Shown here: positions 37,824-50,099 of the stretch, piece after piece
Layout: the number at the start of each line of letters is the position of its first letter
How positions within the stretch are numbered: the stretch's first letter is position 1
Assembly (NCBI GenBank): GCA_051453625.1
Contig: JBOZIK010000001.1
Location: 258,398,575 to 258,462,574, forward strand
DNA from: Welwitschia mirabilis
Taxonomy: Eukaryota; Gnetophyta; Gnetopsida; Welwitschiales
Length of the DNA stretch: 64,000 bases
Direction of reading: 5' to 3'
The notes under the pieces: generated by a model
What the model was told of the DNA's origin: nothing
Seen by the model: only the letters and a program-made list of their open reading frames with translations
The model's database searches: none
Program-made: the position numbers and the translations under genes

Positions 37824-38926
37824 ACATTATTGGTATTTAATAAATTATAATGGTACTTCCTTAGGACTTCAGGCCGCCTTTATGTTTTATTTAGCTCTTA
37901 AACATGGTTAATTAAGTTAGAATTTTAATTAATTATTAATTAATAATAAAATAATTATAAGTTTTAGAGGGGGGAGCATACACCAAGGTTCTTAACTTTT
38001 GCTAATAATATCCCCCTTATTACATTAAGTCCATCATGTTAAACATTAATTCAAATTGAAGGGCTTACTTAATATCCAATCCTTAACTCTTAATAATTTT
38101 TTTAAAGAGTGGGAGTAACTCCCTTTTCTTGGGTCTTCATTTCTTTGGTAAGGAGGTAAAAGTCTCATGTCCACATTTAAAGATAATTTATCAATGACAA
38201 TAGACTCAAGAAAAACTTTATATAATCAAGAGTTCATACAAGGTTTCATAATGAAATAAAACTTTTCACATGTGCAATAACAATATGCAAAATTTCAGGT
38301 TCATTCCAAAAGATTTTCAAATAATATCATAATTTTTCCATTCAACAATAAATAAAATATCACCGATGCATGGGGAAAAATTTAAGGTTTAGTAGACCTC
38401 ACTAGATAATATCTAAAAAATTCAACCTCTAATAAAAAAGTTTTATTGCAAAATTTCAAAAAAGTTATTATTTCATAAAATCATATATTTTCAGGTAAAC
38501 TTCAAGTACTATAAGCCATACACTTATAATAAATATAATCTGTCTCTCATCAAAATGATAATTAACATATTGACTAATCATGTAATCAGATAATTAACTC
38601 TAATAGCCCATTGAGATGCAATAATCAGAAGATTTTTCCACTATTATAGATCCAATGATCCATCATTAACTCATGCCATCTTAGCAATTATACTCTAGAT
38701 TTATCACCTGTTACAAAAAGATATGGGATGAGAACTATGAAAATCTCACAGCTCCTAGTATGGCCCAGGCAAGAATAGGTGTTTTGGTAAGATACTTCAA
38801 GGATCAAGTCAACAAGTAAAAGTTTAAGACTTTCAAGAAATCCAAGACATACAGGAATAATGAATTCATGGTTATGAACGAGAATATCAAATATAATATA
38901 TATAGTCATCATTAACTTCACTGCCT

Positions 38927-39242
38927 CATTCGGTGATCTATAAAGTCCACTACCTCATTTGGCAATCTATGGTAATATAATAACTAACTTTAGTGCCTCA
39001 TTTGGTGATCTTTGAAGCCCCCTACCTCATTTGGTGATCTGTGGTACTCATATGTATATACAAAATCTTAATCATCATTAACTTCACTACCTCATTTGGC
39101 GATTTGTGAAGCCCACTGTCTTATTCGGCGATTTGTGATAATATAATATCCCCATTACCTCATTTGGCAATCTGTGGGATTCTCTCTTCACTGCCTTGTT
39201 TGGTGATCTGTGAAGTCCACTACCTCATTTGGTGATCTATGG
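38927..39242 (+). repeat. Tandem array of CCTCATTTGGTGATCTGTG units in the solo LTR
   Basis: About nine imperfect units of roughly 26-30 bases, core CTACCTCATTTGGTGATCTG. They are arranged as close pairs (unit, AAGTCCA or AAGCCC linker, unit) separated by A+T-rich spacers containing GTAATATAAT or ATTAACTTCA. The pairing suggests a higher-order dimer repeat. Confidence 0.85.
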
Positions 39243-39530
39243 AAAATCCATAATCATAGGTCCAACAAGATGGTATCACAAAACTAAGATAGGTTTCACC
39301 ACAACATAACATCTCAACCATAGATAATAAGATGATAAGTCAATACAATATGGATCAATTACAAATTTTTCTCATACTAAGGAAGATAACCTCAAGATAT
39401 CAAGAAAAATGATAATAAAGATGAGACACATATTAGCACAGAGTTTATCTCATTCAAGCATCGCATGATTTAACATTTAACATACGGGAATATAAATACA
39501 CATCGATTTTAGTAAACAAGTCCATGAGCA

Positions 39531-39640
39531 AGGACCATTAAGAAAACACAAAAGTATAGAATCATACATAACATGATGATTTTAGCACAGAATGCATAAG
39601 AAAGGACCATTAAGGAAGCACAAAAGTAAGGAATCATACC
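39531..39640 (+). repeat. 72-bp period duplication in the solo LTR
   Basis: AGGACCATTAAG...CACAAAAGTA...GAATCATAC occurs at 39531 and again at 39603, two partly conserved copies. Confidence 0.75.
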
Positions 39641-39796
39641 AATTTTCAAGAAGAACTCAAGATCTTTACTAGTCTTCAAGGGTCTAAGACTTGGTAGCAA
39701 AAGGTTCTTCACAAAATGAAAGTAAGGCAAAAGGAGAAGGAGAGTCCTATTTATAATCAAGATTTGGTAGAATGCGAAGAGTCATAATAATATGAG

Positions 39797-39871
39797 GACA
39801 AACAAAAGTTGGCAAAGATTCCTTGCATATGAAGACAAACGAAAGTTGGCAAAGATTCCTTGCATATGAAG
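39797..39871 (+). repeat. 37-bp minisatellite running into an assembly gap
   Basis: Two complete units with AAAGTTGGCAAAGATTCCTT and GCATATGAAG (starts at 39797 and 39834, one A/G difference) run straight into a 378-N gap (39872-40249). The array is probably longer than shown. Confidence 0.9.
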
Positions 39872-40438
39872 NNNNNNNNNNNNNNNNNNNNNNNNNNNNN
39901 NNNNNNNNNNNNNNNNNNNNNNNNNNNNNNNNNNNNNNNNNNNNNNNNNNNNNNNNNNNNNNNNNNNNNNNNNNNNNNNNNNNNNNNNNNNNNNNNNNNN
40001 NNNNNNNNNNNNNNNNNNNNNNNNNNNNNNNNNNNNNNNNNNNNNNNNNNNNNNNNNNNNNNNNNNNNNNNNNNNNNNNNNNNNNNNNNNNNNNNNNNNN
40101 NNNNNNNNNNNNNNNNNNNNNNNNNNNNNNNNNNNNNNNNNNNNNNNNNNNNNNNNNNNNNNNNNNNNNNNNNNNNNNNNNNNNNNNNNNNNNNNNNNNN
40201 NNNNNNNNNNNNNNNNNNNNNNNNNNNNNNNNNNNNNNNNNNNNNNNNNCATTTCCACCACAAGAGCATATAAAGATTGGTACAAACATTTACATAAAAC
40301 AATATTCATATTGCAACTCAATAATACAGCATTTCAAGAACATGAAAATTACAACAATTGAGATTTCAAATAATTCAATATTTTCCAAATATTGAATTAA
40401 CATAAGCTTATAGAAAAAGCAAAAATGTGGATGTGACA

Positions 40439-41078
40439 GACCTCCTCTAAAGAGACTCTATCATACCTTAAGAGTTGGATTTTCAAACTTTTCACATGAA
40501 AGAGGCACTTATTGTAGTAGGGTACAAGATTATAGATACTTCCAAGAAAGCTAGTAGATCTGTACAAAAGGCGACAGAAGAAAAATAAGAAGAGGACCTA
40601 GATTCTGAAGAAGAATTCAAGGATGAAAAAGAAGAAGAATCAAACTAGTTATTTCATTTCACAACTATTATTGTTATTGTCTTTTCTTACTTCTAATTTC
40701 TCTTATTTATCATTGATGTTAAAAGGAAAAGAAATAAGGTCTATAAGATTTATTTTAATTAGTAAAAAAAGTCTATAAAATTAGTTGTAATTAACTGTCT
40801 TTACTTGATTATCTATCAGTTTTACTTTGTAAGTATGGTTAGTAGTAATAAATGTCTATATCATTTATCTCATCTATTAATGAATAATATATTTTCTATG
40901 AATGATTCTTTAATTTTTTTTTTTTAAATGGCTCTCTTTGCAAGACCATTATAAATGTTTATTCTAAATAGACACGGTCAATAATATTCTACAAATCTAT
41001 TTTGGGCTTTTTAAATGGGAAGTTTTCAAATTGATACATACAAATGAGTATAGTTTTTCATCAATGTTAAAGGAGGAG
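40439..41078 (+). other. E1 3' non-pol region, segment 3
   Basis: Resumes E1 after the solo LTR. About 40570-40650 encodes an acidic, Lys/Glu-rich tail (DLDSEEEFKDEKEEES), such as often ends the extra ORF of SIRE-type elements. It then becomes A+T-rich up to the polypurine tract. Confidence 0.5.
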
Positions 41079-41090
41079 ATTATTAAGCTA
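41079..41090 (+). promoter_or_regulatory. E1 polypurine tract
   Basis: AAAGGAGGAGAT lies directly before the 3' LTR. E3 has the related AAAAGGGGAGAT at the same place (60703-60714). It primes plus-strand DNA synthesis. Confidence 0.8.
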
Positions 41091-42289
41091 TATTTTTGCC
41101 ATGTTAATGTTAAGCTAACATTTTTTAGTATAGAAAAATGTGTTGCATTTCTTATAGAAAATAATAATTTTTATAGGTTAAAAGTAACCTGACATTTTTT
41201 ACTAGCCATGATTAAACCTAATAAGTAATAAATCAATTAATGGGTTGATCAAATTCCATAAGGGTCGATTGAACCTAGAACAAAAATTATCATATTCAGT
41301 TTATTAAGGGATTGACTAATTTCCTAAGGGGTTAATTAGACCTATATAAGAAGTTATTAAATATTTTTCTCAAGGGGTCAAAAAAATGCTTGAGGGGCTG
41401 ACTAAACCTATGCTAAAAATGTTGCATCATATTTCATAAGAGGGCAATCAAACAAAAATGGGATTGACCAGACCTAGACATACGATGTTAACTAGATCTT
41501 GGATGGGTTTGACTAGACTAGGTAACATAAAGAACTCAGGTCAATCAAAATAAGATGGGATTAACTAACTTCACTAAGACACTTAATGAGCTCAATTGGA
41601 CATTTTTAAGAGGTCGACTGGTTATGGTAAAAATAAATTTTCTTATCTTATTTTCTAGTCATTGTCTCCTTGTTTTTATCTATTGAAATGTTCGATTCAC
41701 TTATAAAACTATAAACTCTATCCTCTATATAAACCAAAGCTGTCAAAATCATGGGATTCATTTTTCAAATGACGAAATAAAAAAGGAACTCCTTTTAATA
41801 TTAGTTATTTAGTAAAAAAGATCACATTATATGTACTTGGATTTGTGACATCATTCTCAAATAGTGTGGTACTATATTTAATATACTTTAAATCTGGTAA
41901 AGTTTGTACATCTTGATATACTATTACATCAAAAGAATTTCTTTATAAAGATTGAGACTAAGCCATGAAAAGTTTAATTCTAAAGGTTATAGGTAAACTT
42001 AAAAAAACTAGAAAGGAAATAATAAGGATCTTGATTAGCCTTGGATAAAAGTTGACTACCAAGAGTGGAGTAGAGGATTTCTCAAATTATTATAAATCAT
42101 GTGCTTGATGATCTTCATCATTAGTTTCTAGTTTTAGTTATTTTTCTTTTCAGATCTCATTCTTAAATAGATCATTTGGTTATTTTATACACAAAAATAT
42201 TTTTTGGTATTCAATGTCTTCTAAGGATAGTATTTTAATTTTTTTAAAATCCTATTCACCCCTCCTTTCCCAGGGTCCTAGATCCAACA
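41091..42289 (+). repeat. E1 3' LTR (1199 bp)
   Basis: Starts TATTAAGC (original TG altered) and ends GATCCAACA, followed by the CTTAT target duplication. It is the intact reference for the split 5' LTR and shows the unoccupied E2 site (AACTAACTTCAC) near 41570. Confidence 0.88.
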
Positions 42290-42294
42290 CTTAT

Positions 42295-45222
42295 TATTTA
42301 ATAGATGAAGAGTAATAGATCTTTTTGAGTAAGATACATATGTAATTCTTTAGTCATCATAGACTAATTTAGCATTAAGCTATAAGGTAGATAGGTTACT
42401 TTAGCATTTTTTGTTTTTAGGTATCTTGAGATGCAAAACCCACTTGGCTTCATAAAATTAGCAATTTCATAATTTTAATGGTCATGATAATATCCTTAGC
42501 TAGAATATATTTCATGAAATCTAGGTAGCTTAAGTTGTTTGTAAATAAAATAACACAAATTAGTCCTTCTTAATGAAAATTTCAATAATTAATAGATAAA
42601 CATAATTAGTGATACATTAATTATTAATATGATACATAAAAATTTAAAAAAAATCTTTATTTATTAAAAGTAAGGATTTAAATTACAAACACACCCTTGA
42701 CCTATCTATTTTCTAATTAGTTAGAAAATTATACATTAAAGTGCTATAAAGGATCTTTAAAATTTAAAAAAATTACATAGCTTATCCTTGTATGATAATT
42801 GAATTTACACTTATCAAATCATGGTTTATAGTGACATATTAGAAAAACATGACTAGGGTCATACCAATTGCAAAGTTATCATGAACAATTCTCATTCTAT
42901 TAACTAGTATTTTCAAATTTTAGAATTCTATAAGTAAAGTTGAAATGTGAATTTCCATATAATTTTCACGATTTTTAATGTAAGTTTTAAAAAAATACTG
43001 CTAATTTTCACTTCTCAACAAATTTATACACTATTACCAATGCATAAATGTAGTTAAAAAGATAAAAATATTAACATCATCATATATTTAAAGAGGAACA
43101 TACATATCACATTACTTAGGAAACATTACGTATGATATGCAAGGAAAAATTACATCTAACATGAGAGAAGTAGATTTTGGATTCCATGGGAGACGATTTT
43201 GTGCTTCAAACATATAAAACCTAAGTTATAGATACTTAATATAATTAATTATTTCTTTCAACTATGTAATCTATCTATTAATGATATAATCCATGGGATT
43301 TTTATTTGATCCATTACTATGGATATTCTTACTATTATTAATGTACTTTGGAATATCACCAATAGCAATGGGAAGGAGAAGATTTCAAGTGTTTCCTTTT
43401 ACCTATTTTAGTATATGGAAAATGATTTTATATATATTAAAACATTTATTATTATGAATAATATACATGTAGGATGAAACAAAAGAAGATGAATTGATAA
43501 CATGAGATGATGGATATACAATTTTGAAAATATACCTAAATAGGCCTAATCAATTTCTAAGTAGAGGTTCACAAGGAATAGTTTCCTTCCTGTTTAAAAC
43601 ATGATCAATGTCTAATTCATCATATAGTAATGCTAAGTCCTTTTCTAATGTAAAAGCTAGAAATTTAGAATTGCACAACTAAGTAGCTTTAGAGATTAAA
43701 TCAAGAGTTATATTGTAAGAAGTACCTTTAATATGTCTACTAAGTATTTATTCATTCTTCTTCTCTTTCAAATATTGTTCCTCTTTAACTATATTAGCCT
43801 ACAATTATATAAAAATCAAAGTAATCACAAAATTAAATGATAAACTATACCTAGCTTTACAAATCTAGTCTAAATCATTAAAGTGCATTATCATGACCCT
43901 ATCAATTAAGTTAGACTTTAAATTTCATACCTAAATAATAGGCTTACTATAGTTAAAGAATAAAATAGAAAACAAGATGATTAATTAATTAAATAAAGGA
44001 ATTAAAATAATTTTACATCATAAAAATTTATTTGACCAAAACATGAAATAATATATAATAAGATTCAATCTAATTTTTACTATACATGAACTAGATTATT
44101 CTATTTAATGTTTAATTTATTTAGACCTGTAGCTCCATTATATGAATGGAAAAAAATGTTGCATAAAAAAAGGGTTTTACCAAATGCACACCCAATCCTA
44201 TTAAGCATAGATCAAGCTAGATATTTATTCATTAGTAAAATAAGTCATTAAATATAAATGGATGTACATTCAAGTAATAATTCCAAGATAGAATATGTCA
44301 TGAATTTGTGGTAATAAAGAAGATGTCCATCTATGGATCATTTATACTCATGAATATATGCATATATGTTTCTATGCTATTAATTCACTCCATGGGGAAG
44401 TGATAATAATTAAGGTTTTAGTTTTCTAAAATTAACACAACTAGTACATTTTTATGCTAGTTTAGCTGTTTCTATGATAATTCCTACTACAGACATGTAT
44501 TATTCCCATAGTAAATCAAAATGATATAAATGTCTTTAGTCTACACAATGTGTATATTTCTCATAAAATGGGGGCCTTTTAAATAAACATCTCATATCAT
44601 AATGTAAATGTACTATGAAGATCTTCATTATATAAAACATATATCATCACTAAACTTTTTACATGCTTATGTTTTCATATATTATATAATTATCCCCCAT
44701 ATAAAATGATACATGGATTTTAATTTTTTTGAAACCGGTCCAACTAATACATTCTCATTTCATTTATCTAGTTTTCATGAGTAATTAATACTAGAGACAC
44801 ATGCCATCTTTAATAAATCATGACAATATGATGATTTGTGTATAATGTGTAACTTCCCCCTAAGAGTAGAGATCAATCATATATAATGTGCACATTCTCC
44901 ATAAAATGGAGATCTTTAATAGTAGATGTCTTTCTCATATGATTATGGTCTATAAAAAGGATATTTACTTATTTATTTTTAAAACAATTTATTTTATTTT
45001 TTTCTTTCTATTTATCTTTTTTAAATAACACTTATTTACTAAGATATCTTTATAAAATGTATTCACATGCATACATTTACTTTCCCATGATATAAATAAG
45101 TTAGTATAAGGCTTGCATACGTAGCTATCCTTATGAAAATGAATAAGTGCTAGTATGTATCATTTCCATATAGACATATTTCAGCATCTTCCCCTTCCTG
45201 CCTTTCTCTATTTCTATTCCTC

Positions 45223-45226
<4 letters not shown>
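42295..45226. other. Unassigned A+T-rich region, possibly the 5' part of LTR X
   Basis: No gene seen. Two imperfect copies of a roughly 300-base block occur at about 44430-44600 and 44730-44950 (shared ACAACTAGTACAT-like, CATAAAATGG and ATAATGTG words). It leads into the (CT)n tract and may belong to the same giant LTR as 45488-47546, but the known LTR X start was not found here. Confidence 0.45.
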
Positions 45227-45298
<72 letters not shown>

Positions 45299-45417
45299 GC
45301 ACACACTCTCTCACACANNNNNNNNNNNNNNNNNNNNNNNNNNNNNNNNNNNNNNNNNNNNNNNNNNNNNNNNNNNNNNNNNNNNNNNNNNNNNNNNNNN
45401 NNNNNNNNNNNNNNNNN

Positions 45418-45487
<70 letters not shown>
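45227..45487 (+). repeat. (CT)n microsatellite with internal gap
   Basis: A nearly pure CT run at 45227-45299, short CACACTCTCTC, a 100-N gap (45318-45417), then CT again to 45487. The open frames through it are low-complexity artefacts. Confidence 0.97.
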
Positions 45488-45496
<9 letters not shown>

Positions 45497-47546
45497 AATC
45501 ATATAGAGGTATTCAGCCATATCTATGAAGTACAAAGTATCACATCTACAAGGAAACATGATTTGAATATAATTAAGACCATAATTACATCAAAATTTAT
45601 ATAGAATATTAGAGATAGTAGTGTAAGAAATAGAAATAAAATATTTACTTAAGAATCCTTCATTAAATCAATCCTAAGTTAAACAAGATATGAAAGGTAC
45701 CTAAGAGATTAAACTCATAGCATGAACTAAATGAACAACATACTTATCATAATTCTAGGCTTTAGTCAAGAACATGTTCTAGAACTTAATTTTGCTATAA
45801 GTTTATCTTCTAAATGATATAGATTTTTATTTTTTTATTTTTCAAATAGCCTATCTTTATAGATTTAGAAGTATTAAAATCATGAATTGAGGGAATATAT
45901 CTAGATAATATTATAATTTAAACCATTAATTTAAATGAATGTAATCTTGAAATCTTAAAATCTTAACAACATCAGGAAGAAATACTTCATTTATTAGAAA
46001 ATATCTAATACATCCAATCCTAAGTTAATTAAAATATTTATAACATTTTGAATTATGTTGTAACATAAAGCCATTAAGTTTAAGAGGTTTTCCATGGATA
46101 TAATCATTAAGGTAAGTATAGTACTTTACTACAATATGTTGTATGTTCTACATTACATTTGAGTGTAGGCCATTAGGAGGCCTCTAAAAATAGCATGTAG
46201 TTGGCATTACACTAGGGTACATGATGCACAGTGTCTCATGTGTCATAGAAATTTTATTTTTGGTTGATGATTTGTTTTTTTTACTAGTTCATTGGTTTAA
46301 TCTTTTAGTAGTGCTTTTGGAATAGATGTCATTCAATTAGATGGGTTTTCATAGTGTGGTTGGACTAGTGAATATTATGGAGAATAAGGAACAAAAATTT
46401 TTACATCTTAATAAAATAGATCTTTAAAAAACACATAAATATCTATTTATATTTGAAGAGTGGATTCCACATTAAGAGAATTTGTGCAACAGTCTCTATG
46501 GAGTAGCAAGAGCAAAGTGATATTTTAAAAGTGAGAGGTCTCCATTTAAATTTTAAGGATCATCTTTAAGCTTTTGCTTTAGTAATTTAATTTCTAGTAT
46601 AGTCAAGTATGTAAAATTAATTCTACATCTTGATTAAAAATGGCATTTACTACTTTAGCTTCTATGAAAAATGTCCTTTCCAAGTATAACATTGATCTTC
46701 TTTAGATTTCATCTTATACTTTATGTTTTGATATCACTCTTTCCTTCTCATCTAGTTATAAATTTCTCATTCCAATTAACGTAGTAAAAACATCAAGAAA
46801 TTCATAGTAGAAATAGTCAAAAAAGGAGAAGAACATAATAACATGATAGGAAATAAAAGGAATGAAGAAGAAGTAATTACCTAAATTATGGTAATGCCTA
46901 GAAGATGAAATGGATGGTTTGAAGAAGAATGAGATTTGAAAGAATCAGTCATGCGTTTTCAATGTCTAAACTTAAAGCAAGAGGATAACAGAGGGATATA
47001 GACTTGCAACACCTCCCAAGTGAAACCTCTAGGAAAAAAATGCTTGAATATCTCATGTGATGAATTTATCATCTCTTTTAATGTATCATTCTATAGTAGC
47101 CTTTTTGTGTATTAAGCGAGCATTAGGGTTTTAGAATTTAGGGCTTTATATAGATTTGTTTAAAAAAGGATAATACTTTAACTATAATGTCATCTATTAT
47201 CATTTATAGATATCAAATATCTTTCTAGGTCCAAAGTCTTCATGTTATAACATCTCACTTTATGAGAGAGTCCCATCTCCTATGTTTTCACTAGGTTTTT
47301 GATCATTTATTCCATAAATATCCTCTTCCATATCTTCAAACACAGAACATCCTAATGGAAGTCTCTTATTTAAATTAAGAATTCTAGAGAAGAACATTAA
47401 AAAATCAGTAATGGATGTTAATATTGATTGGGAGTCTAGTTAATTTAGAGTCATGCCTATAAATATATCATTTTCAAAAGAGCTTACAAGGCTAGTTATG
47501 ATGATAAGAATATTTAACATGAATCAAATACTAAAAATACAGATGT
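45488..47546 (+). mobile_element. LTR family X, outer copy, left part (A)
   Basis: Collinear with 50243-52190 and, from about 46371, with 55165-56320. Shared words include AAATCATATAGAGG at the left and AACATGAAT...TCTAAAAATA at the right. It is split by E3 at 47546 and resumes at 62268. No coding sequence. Confidence 0.82.
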
Positions 47547-49052
47547 TGTTAGATTATGTTTTTCCAATTGATGTCAAATTAATGTTTCTTATATAGCAAA
47601 TTTTGTATATATTGTGTAAAAAATCTTAAATTTCTTGCAAGTTGAAAGATGGAACTAAAATCATCAACTTTTGAGTACTAAAAACCTATCAGTTCTTTTA
47701 CCCTCTTGAGGGTTGATCGCATCTAAAGCAGACAAAAAATGAACTGCATCTAACGGGGTCGACTGGATTTTTTATGTGGTCGACTAGACCTGTAACCTCA
47801 AGAACCAGTGTCCTTGAACTAAATGGAAAGGGGTTAACTAGACCTTTATAAGGTTAACTACATTTGGGGACCTCATAAAAAGTATCTCTAAACTGAATGA
47901 TAAGGGATCGACTGGATCTATAATGAGATTGACCAGACCTGAGTACTTTGTAGCTAGTATGCCTAAGCCAATCATCATGAGGTCAATCATACACCTGAAG
48001 AGGCCGACTGGACTCAATTCTAAAAATTAAAAAGAATTTTATTAAGAGTAGTGGATGACTAGATGATGTAGCAGGTGACCAGATTAGGGTCGATCAGACC
48101 CAGATGGAGTTAACTAGAGAGTTAGATGTAAGAAATTTGGATGATCAAATTTCTTACTCGGTTAACCTATGTAACTTGTGATACCATATGAGGTCGACCA
48201 GATTTTTATGAGATCCATCAAATATAATGAAATTAAAAATTTCTAAACATTATGTATATGTTATGTAACCATTAGGTAGCTATTTTCTAGCTATTTATAA
48301 TCATTGGAAGCGCATTTAAAATGTAATAAACTCTAAAAGCCTTCCAATATAGATAGCTAAGACATAGATGATCAAAGAATTTTTCAGAACTATCTTCATT
48401 TGGGTCAATCTATTAGATCTGAAGGATTAAGCATTGTAATTAGGTAACTTTCACTATTGTATCTTGACATCTATATTTTTGATCAAAAAAGATCTTCTAT
48501 TAGCATCATTTCTACATTCAAGGTCAGATCAAGAGCTTTATTTATTTTACATCTATAGGAGAAGAGCTCCATTAAATTTACTGAATCTAGAAAGAGTGTA
48601 TTCATGCTTTAAAGGCATCATTACATCACTACCTTACTTTGTAAAAGATTAAGATTAAGCCTTCAAAAGTCCATTCAAAGGTTGAGAATAAGCCTTAAAA
48701 AGTTCATTTAAAGGTTGAAACTAAGCCTGGAAATGTCCATTTTAAAGGTTAGAGGTGAACCTAGAATACCTGGTGGAGTAATAAAGATCCAAGATCTAGA
48801 TTGAGGATAAGATAATTTTTGAGATTAGAGTAGGAGGTTCCTCAAACCATTATAAATCTATCTTGTATCTAATTAATACTTTTGTGCATTTAGTCATTAT
48901 TTCTTTACTTCCATTATTTCCTTATATCATTCACATTCTAGACTAGTTCCTTATTACATGTAAGTTTTATTAAAGATTAGATTCATTTATAATATTGTGT
49001 TAGAATTTTTAAAGAACATATTCACCCATTTCTAAGGTTTTCAATCCTATCA
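47547..49052 (+). repeat. E3 5' LTR (1506 bp)
   Basis: TGTTAGATTATG...CCTATCA. It carries the family's recurrent GTCGAC motif at its best preserved (for example GGGGTCGACTGG and GGTCGACTAGACC near 47755-47790), a decayed TATA box and three 34-base tandem repeats. Confidence 0.88.
47755..48200 (+). repeat. Recurrent GGTCGACYRGAY motif cluster in the copia LTR
   Basis: More than ten copies of a roughly 12-base motif centred on the palindrome GTCGAC. Copies are intact or altered to GTTAAC, GTCAAC, GTTGAC or ATCGAC. Corresponding clusters lie at 17810-18680 (E1 and E2), 41240-41630 (E1) and 60885-61420 (E3 3'). Confidence 0.75.
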
Positions 49053-49067
49053 TTTAGTATTAAAGCA
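49053..49067 (+). promoter_or_regulatory. E3 primer-binding site, decayed
   Basis: TTTAGTATTAAAGCAG at the LTR end corresponds to the TTTGGTATCAGAGC primer site with three substitutions. Confidence 0.7.
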
Positions 49068-50099
49068 GGTTAAGTCTTTTATTATATATTAACCAATCTA
49101 GAGTTTAGAATCATATTATGTTTATTCACCTTGTTGATTTATTAAATATGCCTTTTCTCGATACTTATGCTTTTATCTGTATATGTTGGATAGCATATGG
49201 ATATATTTTTAAATAGATTACAACTAGTGGAAATACACAGGGGTAAAATAAAAGTGATAAAAGAAATTCTGAAGTACATGACAAAGAAAAGAGACTTTTC
49301 TTTATGGCACTTGTACCTCCATTACAAGATATGCCTCACAATAACCGTGATGTGGACAATGAAGAACAAGATGTATTGGAATATACCTATCAATAGTTTC
49401 CCTAGAAATGTAAAAAGCTGGCTAAAAAGATAAATGATTTAAAAAAGATTAAAAAATCTATTAGCAAGGAAAAAGAGGAAATGGAATCAAGTCTTAAAAG
49501 AATTAAATCCAAAAACTCCAATCTCACTCTACAAGTAAAAGAGTTATCTTATTATATTAATAAATTTTCAGGTGGTTCTACCAAATTAAAATAAATTCTT
49601 AGAGTTCAAAAACCTATTGGTAGCAAGTTAGGTATTGGATTCATTTCTCAAATACCTTAAAGATAGCAAAATCATGTAACTAGTAATGGTAAGTTTATTT
49701 TAAAAATTACTTGACATTTCTATGCAAGAATTGGTCATTCAAAACTCATATGCAATGCTAGAAAATTAATGTTATTTTTAAACTTAGTTAGTACTTTCCC
49801 ATTTAAGTTTATTCCTAAAGAAGGTATACATGTAAGTATAGAAAGACTATGTGGGTAAAAGATAATGATATTAAAAGTCTCTTAATTTAGACATCTTTCA
49901 AGGTTTTAAATAGCACAATCTAGTATCTCGATAATAGATGTTTAAGGTATATGACAAGAGACAAATCCAGATTTAAGCAACCAACAACTTTGATGAAGAG
50001 AGCTGACTTTTAGGGATAATGAAAGAGCAAAAATAGAATGGATTAAAAGCATTGGTGGAGATGACTTTTCTAGAATTAATAAAGTTTTATATAAAAGTG
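49068..50099 (+). pseudogene. E3 gag and pre-integrase pseudogene, 5' fragment
   Basis: From about 49430 the frame reads MESSLKRIKSKNSNLTLQ, a coiled-coil-like stretch, and GIGFISQIP. A damaged zinc-finger-like piece HFYARIGHSKLICN follows (about 49715-49757; its first Cys codon is TGA). All are collinear with E1 at 21900-22270. The stretch IKFYIKV at 50079-50099 corresponds to the E1 region before the integrase. The N-terminal Gag expected after the primer site is missing or unreadable in 49068-49430. It ends at a 100-N gap. Confidence 0.75.

Larger units (their letters stand above)
35869..40438. mobile_element. Probable giant solo LTR (about 4.6 kb) inserted in E1
   Basis: Starts TGTAAAACCCTAAAATTTAA and ends GGATGTGACA. 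It is flanked by perfect 5-base duplications GACCT at 35864-35868 and 40439-40443. TG...CA ends with a 5-base duplication fit an LTR. No primer site, purine tract, second LTR or coding region was found inside, so a solo LTR left by LTR-LTR recombination is the simplest reading. Its length suits a large Ty3/gypsy-type LTR. It carries a small CACTA-end element, a tandem array of about 30-base units and a 37-base minisatellite interrupted by a 378-N gap. Confidence 0.75.
17633..42289 (+). mobile_element. Element E1: SIRE-like Ty1/copia retrotransposon, split by nested insertions
   Basis: The outer ends are the LTR start TGATAAGTTATATTTT at 17633 and the LTR end GATCCAACA at 42289. Identical 5-base target duplications CTTAT lie at 17628-17632 and 42290-42294. 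In order it has: 5' LTR (17633-17993, then 20589-20705), primer site, gag, integrase, reverse transcriptase, RNase H, a 3' non-pol region, polypurine tract and 3' LTR (41091-42289). Three later insertions expand it to 24.7 kb: copia E2 in its 5' LTR, a CACTA element at 25518-34821 and a probable solo LTR at 35869-40438. The gag type and the extra 3' region fit the SIRE lineage. All frames are broken, so it is dead. Confidence 0.88.

Noticed and set aside
38927-39242. Regularly spaced repeats resembling a CRISPR array
   Set aside because: Units are imperfect, spacers are unequal and partly repeated, there is no cas gene, and the context is a plant LTR.
39747-40395. Several 137-190 codon frames on both strands
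   Set aside because: Each is mostly N translated as unknown residues, flanked by a 37-base minisatellite.
41091-42289. Solo LTR of the E1 family
   Set aside because: A polypurine tract precedes it, and the CTTAT duplication pairs with the left end of E1 at 17628-17632, so it is the 3' LTR of E1.
45155-45604. Frames encoding Ser-Leu or Arg-Glu repeats
   Set aside because: Translation of a (CT)n microsatellite and an N-run.
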